Assembly (NCBI GenBank): GCA_964036195.1
Contig: OZ038460.1
Span: forward strand, 8,249,504 to 8,313,503
Length of the DNA stretch: 64,000 nucleotides
Direction: 5' to 3'
Source of the DNA: Sphaerolaimus hirsutus
Lineage: Eukaryota; Nematoda; Chromadorea; Monhysterida; Sphaerolaimidae
In this document: positions 25,598-35,667 of the stretch, piece after piece
How positions within the stretch are numbered: the stretch's first letter is position 1
How the letters are laid out: every line of letters begins with the position of its first letter
Notes under the pieces: generated by a model
The model's input: the letters and a program-made list of their open reading frames with translations, nothing else
Told to the model about the DNA's origin: nothing
The model's database searches: none
Translations under genes and position numbers: made by a program

Positions 25598-26356
25598 ACT
25601 GTATTTTCTTGAGTAATCCCCCCTCCCCTTGAAGCCGATATACAGCTCAGCGTGATTTTGACGTTAAGTGACGTCGTAAAATTAATTACATGACTGGATG
25701 ATGCTACAGGTCTACAATTCTATGGATAATATATGTATCAAGACCTTAATCGTGTTCAATACTGAGTGTTATCAGCCACAGCTAGAGCGAAAATAAATTT
25801 TTTCATTTTATGTCAGGGAACTAATGTTACATTTCATGTCAATGATTGCATGCAACCATTGACGTAAAATGTAAATGGCTGTGGCTGACAACACTGAGTA
25901 TTGGACACGATTAAGGTATTGATACATATATTATCCATAAAAAATTGTAGTCCTGTAGCATCATCCACACTCACGTAATACATTTTACGACGCCATTTTA
26001 TGTAAAATTCACGCCGAGCTGTAATCTCTGCTTGATGGGTCGGAAAGACGTCCATGTACGAAAAGCTTTAAAAATGTTCAGAAAAATAATCTTTTATTTT
26101 GCAGCTGATGCTCCCTAGCATACATTTCGTTGCACGAATAATTCCCCCGCTAATCCCAAATGAATGTGAACTGAGGCATACGACAAATTTCTGTCAAATT
26201 TGAACAAAACGAATCTGTCAAATCTGCCCACTATTTTGTTGATAAAGCATATTTCGTGAAATGAATTGATAGAAACATGCTTGAGCATTCTGGCAAAATA
26301 ATAACCCACCGGGTAGTCCCGGGAATTCCGCAGGGAATTATTCGGGTAAATAAAGT
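25598..26356. mobile_element. Foldback MITE
   Basis: The ends TACTGTATTTTCTTGAGTAA and TTCGGGTAAATAAAGTA are imperfect inverted repeats. Long inner arms (about 25690-25860 and 25845-26010) fold on each other around shared segments such as GGATAATATATGTATCAAG and GATACATATATTATCC. It has no coding capacity. Confidence 0.5.
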
Positions 26357-28229
26357 AATTCAAATGACAAGCTAATCGTAGAGTGACCAGGTGCTTCTTT
26401 CCATAGAAACGACAACTCTTATATCAATAAGTTAGGAGTATATACATGCAAAACTGACAATTGGCAGGAATTTATTTACGATATTTATTGACCATAAGTT
26501 AATCTAAAAACGTATCGGGCATGTTTCGTTGGGCCTTTTGGCACACACCGAACTGAATAATGAAATTTCTGTACAAATAAATGACAACAAATACTGAAAA
26601 CCAGGAATAATATGTCTGCTCTCTCGAATAACTAAATTTGACTAAACTTCGACCAAAAAAAACAAAAATTTGACTGACGCGCATTACGATCAATAATAAA
26701 CAATGGATATCGACATTTCACGGATAGAAATCATTGCTTTGTGTGTCTTCTCGCAGCCACAGCCCCTGGAAAATCGCAATACGTCAATAAAATGTACGCA
26801 CAAATCCATGAAGACGTGTAAACAGAATCCATGTCTAAAAAATCGAAAATTTTCAAAGCATCCAAAAATGGAAAAGTTGAAAGTAAGTGGGACAATCAGC
26901 TTAAAAATCTTTTAAGCGGGCATGCGAAAACGTCTGCTTTGCACTATTTAATTGTGTATTTTTCACATTTCTCTGTCTAAATAGCATAGATACTTGAAAG
27001 AGTGCAAATAGTTTTGACGGGTGGGTGTTCGCGAGAAGAAACATTTTGGTGCAAAACGATGTGCAGAATCGTTGCGAAAAATCGAGCAACATCAGTTCGG
27101 AGGTCGCAACTTACCCGATTTCCAAAATTCCTGCTCAAAAACATTTTGCACAGCATATTGCACGTGTGGTAGGGTAGTGCGAGGGGGCTAGACTAGGGAT
27201 GGAAAACATAATTTTACAGTGCTGCTAAGTGTTTTTGTACACTTTTAAAGACTGATTTCAAAAAATTGAAAGTAGATTTCAAAGTTGAAGTGTAAAGCAT
27301 CACGCACTAGTAATCAACCAAAATTTGCGAAAAGCCAAAAAAGTTCCATCTCTAGCCGAGGAATTGCAAATGAACACCTTCCCATTTTACCAAAATCAGA
27401 TAAAATGCGATTAGAAATCAGCCATTTTTCGGCATCTCTTTATGGACCAGAACCCAGTCGCCTTCATCCGAACTCAATGGTGTCCCGGCCGAATTTTTCC
27501 CGCGTATTTGTCGGTTTTCACCATCGGCTATGGAGGATGTGATGCAGGGTTTATTACTTCTACGCGACGGGTGCCAACCGCCCCCTCAATACCTTTTCAG
27601 GACAGATATCACGCTGAAAGTACGCAATTATTGTACGTATTTATATTTCATCGAATTTTTTGGCTGGAAGCAAGGGCGAAAGTTATATTTGTTAGGATTT
27701 TTATGAGAATGCATAATTTTTCTATCAACTGATTGATGATAGATAATGTCAAATTCAGCGTGCGAAAAAAATTCAAAAAATCACCACTAATAAATTTTGG
27801 TGGTATTTATGCATTGTAAATATGTATGCTATGCATGTATTTTCAAATAGTGTGATATTCAGGGCTACCATTTGATAGTTGGAATGGAAGTGAACTCAAT
27901 AGATATCAAACATTTGTTTTCCAAATTTACATTTCAGCTGGCCGGATGCACACAAAATGGCACAGTTGCACACACTTTCCACCCATGTTTACATAAATAC
28001 AATCATCTGGCTTGCTGTGACAGAGCAGTTAGCTATTTACTTATTTAGTTAGTTACTCCTGTGATGTTGTGATCACAGTAGTTGAAACATCCTTCCTCGA
28101 TGATCGATTGATAGCTGGCGTCCTTTCAGCGAGATTCACACTTGCCGATAGCTACTACCAGCACTCCCTTATGAACCCCTAACTCAAACAACACTCAACA
28201 GGATTGCACAAAACGTAATGAACATAAAG
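26357..28229. other. Mostly unassigned stretch with possible exons
   Basis: A candidate exon lies at about 26757-26882, between a CTTCTCGCAG acceptor and a strong GTAAGT donor. An open stretch of about 100 codons around 27430-27600 is followed by a TTTTCAG acceptor. Neither resembles a family I know, and no chain linking them could be built. The rest is unique AT-rich sequence. Confidence 0.3.
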
Positions 28230-28753
28230 TAGGGTTCAAACGGGATTGACTTTTCAGGATCGGGATCGGGATTGGCTTTTTGAGATTTCGGGATCGGGAT
28301 TGGGGTCACGGGATCGGGATTGTTTTTTTTCTTCAGATTTCAGGATCGGGATTGGGGCCACCGGACTCGGCCACACGATCGAGATTAACATTTTTTCGGG
28401 ATCGGGATTGGGGTGTCAGGATCGAGATTTTGGCCATATATCTGGCATTCAGAGTTGCTCACAAAGGTCTAAAACACCTTCGGATGCCAGAAAAGTGGCA
28501 TAACACAGATGATGGAGGTTGCCGTTCGCATTTTTTAGTGCAAAACGTCATTTTGTAACTTTTTATTATTTCCACTGATTTTTACGGGATCGGGATTGGA
28601 ATTACGGGATCGGGATTGGCTTTTGAAACCTTTCGGGATCGGGATTATCTTTTTTGGGATTTCGGGATCGGCATCGGGATTGGGGTTTCGGGATCGGGAC
28701 CACAACATCCGAAAATGCTCGGGATTCGCGATCGGGATCCCGTTTGAACCGTA
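28230..28753. mobile_element. hAT-like MITE with TAGGGTTCAAACGGGAT ends and GGGATC array
   Basis: The ends are TAGGGTTCAAACGGGATT and ATCCCGTTTGAACCGTA. The flanks ACATAAAG and ACGTAAAG match at 7 of 8 bases. The interior is a long array of GGGATCGGGATTGG-like units around the family core. Confidence 0.8.
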
Positions 28754-29375
28754 ACGTAAAGGCCACATTACAAACAAGACAGTTTTCTGGTGGTATGGAT
28801 TGGGTCGCAAAGGGATCGAGACACGTAAAAATTTATTTAGTATGGTGTGAATATATATATGAACAGAGATGGGATTCTGAGTACTTTATCCAATATGAGA
28901 GGAATTCAGAGTTGCGATCAGTGTGACTCAAGGGACATGAAAACCGTGACAAGTGGACTTGTTACTGAAAAAAATCGCCAGTTATTTACATGCAGTCACT
29001 TGTCACTTGACTTACCAGTTATAACTTTACCACCTTAGGCTTTTCTATACACTAGTCCACTAGCTCGGGAACTATGCCCTGGATGCCAAGGCGACCCAGT
29101 TTAGAATATCATCCGAACAGCAGAAAATGCGATTACGATAGCACCAACACCACATCTATCCGAAAACCAAACACCACATGCACCGGAGCAAGGATCGTAT
29201 TCCACACCTTGTCGAGTGACAAGTGAAGTTGCAAGTAACAGATATGTCACAGTCGTGAATAAAGATTTGATGTTGCTTTACTTATGATGTTTTCTTTAAA
29301 TTCCCTCGTCAGTCGTCAATGTATGCTGTAATGTCTCTTTTTGTATTGTAATTAGGGATCAAACTGGACCACGGT
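28754..29375. other. Unassigned stretch
   Basis: A small inverted repeat of TGACAAGTG/CACTTGTCAC type lies at about 28945-29230. A frame near 29070-29130 is open but short. No gene was recognised. Confidence 0.4.
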
Positions 29376-29851
29376 TAGGGTTCAAACGGGATCCCGGATC
29401 CCGTGAAATTCCGGGATTTAGCAGTCCCGATCCCGATCCCGAAACTTTTCAAATCCCGATCCCGATCCCGAGAAACTCCAAAGTCCGGGATCCCGATCCC
29501 GGAAAAATTAGTGGAAATTATCAAAAGTGAAAAAACGACGTTTTTGCATGCAAAAATGTGAACGCAAACCACCAGCGTTCATTTTATGCCACGTTTCTGG
29601 CATCCAACAGTGTTTTTAGACCTTTATAAACAACTGTGGATGCCAAAACATTGGCCAAAATATCTATCCCAAGACCCCAATCCAGATCCCGAAAAAATGC
29701 CAATCCCGATCCCGATCCCGTGACCCCAATCCCGATCCCGAAATCTCAAAAAAACAATCCCGATCCCGTGACCCCAATCCCGGCCAATCCCGATCCCGAA
29801 ATCTCAAAAAACCAATCCCGATCCCGAAAAGTCAATCCCGTTTGAACCCTA
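29376..29851. mobile_element. hAT-like MITE with TAGGGTTCAAACGGGAT ends and GGGATC array
   Basis: Perfect ends TAGGGTTCAAACGGGATC / ATCCCGTTTGAACCCTA are flanked by an exact 8-bp duplication ACCACGGT (29368-29375 and 29852-29859). The internal CCCGATCCCG arrays lie on both sides of a non-repetitive core. Confidence 0.9.
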
Positions 29852-30159
29852 ACCACGGTCCAGGTAGATGGTTCGGCAAAATTCCTGGACTGAGGCTCTA
29901 CCGGTCCCGATAAAAATATATACCAGTCCCGGTCCCGGTACGATCCCCAAGTCCCGATAAGAAAAAATTTCGGATCCCCGGTTCGGCCCGAAAAAGTGGT
30001 CCGGTCCGAACCCCAATTATAATCCGCAATTTTGCTTGTCATCATAAAATCTCGTCAATTGACAGGTGTGGAACCGATCAAGCCTAAACTTCAAAGAATC
30101 TATACAAAAAACATACTTGCACACACGCTGGCGCCGGGGCCGCAGCAGTAGCACTGAAA

Positions 30160-30280
30160 ACTCGGCTCAGCACGTTCATTTTGCGGCGAGCGCCAGGCGC
30201 CGCCACTGGCGGGGGTGCTGGCGTCCGTGCTGGTCGCCATGGCGCTGGGCGCACTCGCTGTCGTTGTCGGCGGGTTTTGA
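30160..30280 (+). CDS. Possible last exon encoding a hydrophobic C-terminal segment
   Basis: After a CTCAG acceptor near 30162 the frame ends in PPLAGVLASVLVAMALGAL plus a few residues and TGA, which looks like a membrane or GPI-signal tail. The tract is GC-rich, unlike its neighbours. No upstream exon could be assigned, so the parent gene is unknown. The overlapping longer frame (30066-30314) is arginine/tryptophan-rich and looks like an artefact. Confidence 0.3.
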
Positions 30281-30567
30281 CTGGTGTTTGGGGGTCTGCT
30301 GGGAGGGGGGTTGATTGATTGAGGCGTTCACTTTTTATGTTGATAACTCGAAATTTGAGTGAAGCTAGGAAACGGCATCTATTTAGAATTGGTGCCGCAT
30401 ATTGTTAACTATTTTTCACTTACCTTGTTCACTGTTTGTCACTGGCCCTTTTTAAACTATCACATGACACCTTTGGAACAAATTACGGACAATTTTCAAA
30501 AAATCTACAGCTAGAAGTAGGGTTCAAACGGGATTGACTTTTCGGGATCAGGATTGACTTTTCGGGA

Positions 30568-30866
30568 TCAATTGCAGTGGGTAAGCCGCCTTTCCGTGGA
30601 CGCGGGGGTGGTCAACACAACGCACAGCCGAATTTCAAGCGCGCAAGGATGGCTTCCGCGAATAGCAGTCCAGTAGGGCACGGACAGCAAAAAGTTGGTG
30701 TTTTCATTTTTTGTGGTTTATGGAGGTTTTCGCTGCACTCGTGCTTGTTTAGGTATGTATTTTAAGTACCCATTTGTGTTCATGCTGATGAGTCCCGCAC
30801 AAAAGTGGGGGCAGGTCCATGAGTGGGGACGAAACCTGCAAAACTTTTCATATAGTGTATAAAATT
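30568..30866 (+). repeat. Left pseudo-LTR of the Penelope-like element
   Basis: The repeat runs from TCAATTGCAGTGGGTAAGCC to TATAAAATT. It contains the probable ORF1 start (ATG 30649), a candidate donor (GTTGGT at 30694) and the hammerhead-like motif. Relative to the right copy it lacks one G near 30606 and has C for T near 30771. Confidence 0.85.
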
Positions 30867-32056
30867 TGATTTTTCGGCTTTCTAGTGTGATACTGTGGGT
30901 GTCCCGTTCACACTAGCTTTCCTGATCGGTAAAATGTCAATTTTTGTCGTTTTTCTCGTTTTGCGACCGTCAGAAAGCACGCTGATGCGTCATCTGAGGT
31001 TCGCTGGGTCATAGAAGCACTGAATAAGTCACTATGTACCCACCACATGCACTCTCAAGGAGTCTGTGGATTTATTTATCTTTTTTCACGTTTGTTTAAC
31101 GTTTACTCTTATCGTAGGGTCAGAAGAAAGGGGGTGGTGATATTGTGCGCCGGCGCGATTTTGAGCAGGCGATACAAGGGATTAGGACAAATAGGAGGCT
31201 GATAGATAGGGTGGAAGATTTTGCGTGTGATTTTTGGCTAATTGTTAAGGGTATTCCGACAACGGAAAAGACACTGAAAGATGTTTTACGCGACATTTTT
31301 GTGAACGGTTTGGAACTAAGCGAGGATCAGTGGAAAACGATTTATAAATTTAGGCGCCTGCCTAGTCAGGACGTTAAAGTGTCAGTCAAAGATCCCGTCT
31401 TGGTTAATGAAATTGTCCAGTTTAGGCGCCAGAAAATGGCGGAAAAGGGCTATTTTCTGGAGCTCACCGATGAAACAGGGGATATTAAGCATTATGACAT
31501 AAAAATTTTTAAGGAGCGCACCGAAAAAGAGCGCGGTGACGCGCGCTCGGTGGCAAATGTCATGAAAGCGATTAAGAGCACTGGTTTGGAGTGTTTCCAA
31601 TACGATGGCACCCGTATTGGAGTGAAAAAGCCCGGTACTGGCGAAGTTGATAGGCAACCGTGGTGGAAATGGGTGAAAATCCTGAAATTGGATCTAAATG
31701 CACCGCACGATCCAAATTCGCTGGTAGCGAAAGTGGCGCGCGCCACGATTTCTGAGGCTGGGGGCGATAATGTCGCCTCCAGCAGTAATTCTAATGCTTC
31801 GGGCAAACCCACGCAGTTGCCGGTGGTGAATTTGGCGCGCATGCTGAACACCTCGGCCGACACGTCGGGCGTGCACTCGCGCAGCGAGACGCCGGGCACC
31901 GGTCAAAGCACTAGCACTTTTAAGTTGCCAGATGCACCCAAAAATGTGCGTGGCAGGAATCCAAGTAATATTGTGGATGTGGCCGTAGTTCAGAAAATGC
32001 GCGAGGATTATCAGCGCAAGTTGGAGGGCTTGCAAAATATGCAAGTCGGAAATTAA
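30649..32056 (+). CDS. ORF1 of the Penelope-like element, resembling L1-type ORF1 proteins
   Basis: Predicted exons are 30649-30693 (inside the pseudo-LTR) and 31118-32056, joined in phase 0 (GTTGGT donor, ATCGTAG acceptor), giving about 327 residues. The second exon opens GQKKGGGDIVRRRDFEQAI. Seen: LIVKGIPTTEKTLKDVLRDI, a basic IVQFRRQKMAEK stretch, HYDIKIFKERTEKERGD and YDGTRIGVKK, then a Ser/Asn-rich linker and a short C-terminal helix. Spacing and motif style recall the RRM plus C-terminal domain of L1-type ORF1 proteins, RNA-binding chaperones of non-LTR retrotransposons. This is an inference from pattern; no homologue was checked. The intron would contain the hammerhead-like motif. Without it, the frame is open from 31118 and has no early ATG. 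Confidence 0.6.
30779..30839 (+). ncRNA. Hammerhead-like ribozyme motif in left pseudo-LTR (non-canonical strand order)
   Basis: Seen: CTGATGA (30785-30791), GTC (30815-30817, cleavage expected after C30817) and GAAA (30831-30834), the invariant hammerhead core. Stem I pairs 30779-30784 with 30818-30823 (one G-U), stem II pairs GTCCC 30792-30796 with GGGAC 30826-30830, and stem III pairs GCAGGT 30811-30816 with ACCTGC 30834-30839. In a normal hammerhead the CTGATGA strand is followed by the GAAA strand and then the GTC strand; here GTC comes second, so the three stems would form a pseudoknot. In a two-copy transcript, the GTC strand of the second copy could complete a normal fold with the first two strands of the first copy. 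Activity is unproven. Confidence 0.5.
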
Positions 32057-32476
32057 TTGCACATTTATTTTGTGTCGCATGTTAGTTTCTCATGATTGTC
32101 ATTTTTAGGTGTGAGACAGGTTGCGGTTGGCCACTGTTGGCCTGTTTTTCAATTTTTGTTAGATTAGTGTCAGCGTTTGTGGGCTGTTTAAGGTTTTCAC
32201 ACTTATCTTTCACTTTTTTACACGGGTAAAATGTATTTATTTTACTCAGGTATCTTCTGTTCCTTTTTGGAAGTGATTCGGTTTGGCGTTTTTGGCGCAT
32301 GAGTGTCCTACTGCGATTTTTGACCGTATTTGGTATGTTATGTGGATTGACAAGGGTGTGGTATTAGATAGGTTTTTAGGTTAGCATTGTGGTTTTTGTA
32401 TTTACGCAATTGCTCAGTGGAAATGATAAAATACTATGAAGTACATAACTTAGTGTGATTGTGGAAAAATAGTTGA
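32057..32476. other. Spacer between ORF1 and ORF2 of the retroelement
   Basis: The spacer is 420 bp with stops in all forward frames. It may contain a second intron or a translation-reinitiation region, as ORF2 lacks an ATG in its first 77 codons. Confidence 0.4.
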
Positions 32477-35377
32477 GCAAAGGTAACGTGGCAGGCCTAT
32501 TTAGGTCACGCGGCCGCGATAAATCCTGGCAGCCCCAGGACAATAGGCATTCACACTCCCGGGGATAGCCATGGGTCGGGCCCCCATTGTAAATCACCTG
32601 CGACAAATTTACTAAACTTTTGTGGGTATGATAAGCCACATTTTGAATTCAATAGTAGTCATTTAAGGGGATTAAAGATTGTAAAATGTGGCCGAAAAGT
32701 ATGTGATATGTGTACACATATCAACAGAGAAGTGTGGACTGAAAGTACAGTAACGGGTAGAAAATTTTGTACATCTACAGATACCGGTGTACAGAGTTTT
32801 TCATGTGACACGAAAAACGTCGTGTATTGTATTACATGCACAAAGTGTTTGGCACAATATGTTGGTGAAACGAAGCGTAGTCTTAGGCAACGTTTAGGTG
32901 AACATTTACGCAATATACGTAATAATAAGAAGCAGTATTTATATACGCATTTTACAGGAACCTGTAACGTTGATGATCTAAAGTGCCAGATACTTTGGCA
33001 TGGTCCAGAGGATAAATTGAGGGCAGTTGAAAAGATTTACATGTTGGTGCTTAATACTGTTTATCCACTGGGTCTTAATGATAATGTTCCCGGTCTAGGT
33101 AACCTTGTACAAAAATTCCCGTCATTGCAAAGTTGTAAAGGGTGCCCATACTTTTCATTGCCAGTACCGAGAAGGGTACGGACGCATGGGACAAAGGTGG
33201 CACAGGTAAAACGTAAGGTTGTAGATGTAGTTGATAAATTACGTGAAAATGTCAATTGCACATCTTTTATTCTGTATTGTCGCTTACATATATTGTGTTC
33301 ATGTACCCGTAAAACAGTATGGAAAGCGGCGGTTAATGAGTTTGATATAGGTTCAAATAAATTAATTGAGAATTTTGTGAAAATAATTGATTTTAAGGAG
33401 AATAGTATTCAAACACCCAAAAAGAGAATAGGCTTTCGCATGGTTGTAAAATATAGAAATAAACTCTTTGATAAGGTAAACTTAAAAAGAATTTTACGTA
33501 GTGCAGAAGTTCGGCATTCTTTACCGCATACTTTGTGGGAAGAAGTAGATAGAGTCACTTTGACGTTTCGTTATGAGGACCCAATTTTCCTCAAATTTTG
33601 CAATTACACCAGTCGTTTGCGATTTTTGACGTTTACGGAATTTCGTCGGATTTTGGATGAGGAGTGTAAATGCGGTACGGAGTTTGAAAGTACTTATGTA
33701 CATGATGTTTACAAACATGTGTACACGGGTGATTCGGGGGTGGTAGGCAACGTGTGTCTACAAAATTTGCTTGATAAGGGAACTAAATTTAGAATTCCTA
33801 AAAATGATAATAAGCTAGAAATTTATTATGAATTGGTAATGGCATTAGGTACATTGGCAGCCTTTCTGGTTAAGAAACATGGAGATAGAAGTTTTGTGTG
33901 CAAATTTATTGCAAGTGCAAAAAACGCCTGTAGGAACCATGTATTTCGCCTTCCATGTAGCTTGGATAGGAATTTGTACAATTATGAGGAGTGTGAAAAA
34001 GCGATAGTGCAAATTCACAAAAAATTAATCCTTGTACCGGTGGATAAAGCTGCAGCTAATTTTGCATTTATTTGCGACCACTTGTATTTCAGTGTTTTGG
34101 GTAATGAGCTTGGCTATAATAAACGAAGTGTGAAGTTTTCTGATAGTGTTACATATAAGTATTTTGGTGAAAAATGCACACAACTCACAGATTTGCTGTG
34201 TAGACATCGGAATATGTCACTTCACTATAATTATGCAGTGGAAAGTTTCTCTGAGACATTGCCACTATTATTCTGGACAGCCAAACTGCATAAAAACCCT
34301 TATAAATTTAGGTTTGTTAGCGGTGCTAAAAAGTCCAGCACGAAGCCGCTTTGTATGTTAGCGTCTAATATTTTGCAGTCGCTGCTACGCATGCTTAGGG
34401 GTTATTGTACTGTTATTTTGGAGAGATCTGGTATTAAGCACTTCTGGATGGTAGAAAGTACCATGGAAGCACTTGATTGGCTGGAAAAATGGCGCTACAA
34501 AAAAGTAGATGTGGCTTTTACTGCAGATTTTACCACATTGTTCCCTAAATTGCCTTTTAGAGTAATGGTTGATTCACTAAAATTTGCCATTGATCTGCTG
34601 GTTAAGGGTGATATAATTAACATCTATAAAAATCATATTTCAGTTGATTATAAGCGCAAAAATAGAGCCATTACAACATTGACTAGAATGGAAATACTAG
34701 AATGTCTTGAATTAAGTATCACTGAGAATTATGTTGAATTTGCTGGGCTGATTTTTCAGCAAAAGTGTGGTATACCGGCAGGTGGAGCACATTCACCTGC
34801 ATTAGCAAATTTGACCCTGGCAATTCTAGAATATAAATATGTTCGAGAGAACATAAATGCTTCAGACATTTGTAAAGTAAACAATATTTTCCGGTATGTC
34901 GATGATTGTTTGGCAGTCAACTATCCTACATTTGTGGTAGATGCACAGTCATATATTTATCCAAACACACTACCCCTTGAAATGGCTTCGGATCCCGCTA
35001 CAGGCACTTGTCCATTTTTAGACATTGAATTAATGTTCACGCCAGACACTCTGCTTTGTAGAAATTTTGATAAGAGGAGGTTATTTACTTTTACTGTTGT
35101 AAAGTGCATACAACCGGATTCAAATGTATCCATGCAATTAAAGAAAAATACAATTTTTAGTGCACTTATTAGAATAGCTAGAACCAGTTCTACAAATTCT
35201 GAATTTTGGCCGGTACTTAGATACACGTTTCAAGAGCTGTTGACAGCTGGGTACGATTTAGGTACACTTTTGGGGGAAATGAAAAAATTCGTTGAGAAAA
35301 AATTGAGCTTGGCTAAAAAAGTAGGGGTGGGCTCACCAGGTGGGCTAGATGAGACACTTAGGAAGGTTCTCAATTGA
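32477..35377 (+). CDS. ORF2: GIY-YIG endonuclease - reverse transcriptase
   Basis: The open frame starts at 32477; the first ATG is at 32708 and gives 889 residues. The upstream part is probably coding, since CGRKVCDMCTHI spans the ATG and supplies a cysteine pair suited to the zinc-binding motif of these nucleases. Counting from the ATG: GIY-YIG domain at residues 36-100 (VVYCITC, YVGET, R60, E65); CxC linker (CSCTRK) near 196; RT motifs VPVDKAAANFAF, FWTAKLHKNPYKFRFVSG, TADFTTLF near 604, CGIPAGGAHSPALANL near 688, the catalytic FRYVDD near 728 and PFLDIEL near 768. There is no C-terminal nuclease. The product should nick target DNA and copy the element RNA by target-primed reverse transcription. 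No stop or frameshift is seen. Confidence 0.92.
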   Translation, partial: AKVTWQAYLGHAAAINPGSPRTIGIHTPGDSHGSGPHCKSPATNLLNFCGYDKPHFEFNSSHLRGLKIVKCGRKVCDMCTHINREVWTESTVTGRKFCTSTDTGVQSFSCDTKNVVYCITCTKCLAQYVGETKRSLRQRLGEHLRNIRNNKKQYLYTHFTGTCNVDDLKCQILWHGPEDKLRAVEKIYMLVLNTVYPLGLNDNVPGLGNLVQKFPSLQSCKGCPYFSLPVPRRVRTHGTKVAQVKRKVVDVVDKLRENVNCTSFILYCRLHILCSCTRKTVWKAAVNEFDIGSNKLIENFVKIIDFKENSIQTPKKRIGFRMVVKYRNKLFDKVNLKRILRSAEVRHSLPHTLWEEVDRVTLTFRYEDPIFLKFCNYTSRLRFLTFTEFRRILDEECKCGTEFESTYVHDVYKHVYTGDSGVVGNVCLQNLLDKGTKFRIPKNDNKLEIYYELVMALGTLAAFLVKKHGDRSFVCKFIASAKNACRNHVFRLPCSLDRNLYNYEECEKAIVQIHKKLILVPVDKAAANFAFICDHLYFSVLGNELGYNKRSVKFSDSVTYKYFGEKCTQLTDLLCRHRNMSLHYNYAVESFSETLPLLFWTAKLHKNPYKFRFVSGAKKSSTKPLCMLASNILQSLLRMLRGYCTVILERSGIKHFWMVESTMEALDWLEKWRYKKVDVAFTADFTTLFPKLPFRVMVDSLKFAIDLLVKGDIINIYKNHISVDYKRKNRAITTLTRMEILECLELSITENYVEFAGLIFQQKCGIPAGGAHSPALANLTLAILEYKYVRENINASDICKVNNIFRYVDDCLAVNYPTFVVDAQSYIYPNTLPLEMASDPATGTCPFLDIELMFTPDTLLCRNFDKRRLFTFTVVKCIQPDSNVSMQLKKNTIFSALIRIARTSSTNSEFWPVLRYTFQELLTAGYDLGTLLGEMKKFVEKKLSLAKKVGVGSPGGLDETLRKVLN

Positions 35378-35667
35378 GTTTTTCATCCCCCAAAGTTGTA
35401 AACGATGGTTTGGACAGTAGCCGGAAAATGTCTGGTACAACTGTACCGTGCGGACGGTACGACTGTATCTTTTCGTGAAAAGAAAAAGCGTGTGGACGCC
35501 TGTCTGGTAATTCTCGCAAAATACGAATTTATTCGCTGGCTGGCAATTAATGCCTACTACTTAGTTCGGTTTAGAACAAAGTTATTCGCGTGTCTACGTG
35601 TCGTGGAAGTGAGTTTTTCAAGTAAATGACATTTTAATGGGTTTTTTGGCTTAGACAATACTTCAAG
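35378..35667. other. 3' spacer of the retroelement
   Basis: A 74-codon frame (35405-35629, starting MVWTVAGKCLVQLYRADG) fills most of it. It could be a small third ORF, but nothing supports it beyond its length. A run TTGAGTTTTTCATCCCC follows the ORF2 stop. Confidence 0.35.

Noticed and set aside
28246-28558. Open frames through the GGGATC arrays (FRDRDW and SRSRNP repeats)
   Set aside because: Array units of 6-7 bases lacking stops give long frames by composition. They have no start context or splice support.
28230-29851. Regular GGGATC spacing that might be read as a CRISPR array
   Set aside because: The units are short, degenerate and without unique spacers; they sit inside hAT-like MITEs in an animal genome.
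30779-30839. Ordinary type I or III hammerhead ribozyme
   Set aside because: The GTC strand lies between the other two core strands, so no rotation of the canonical order fits a single copy. Reported instead as a permuted motif.
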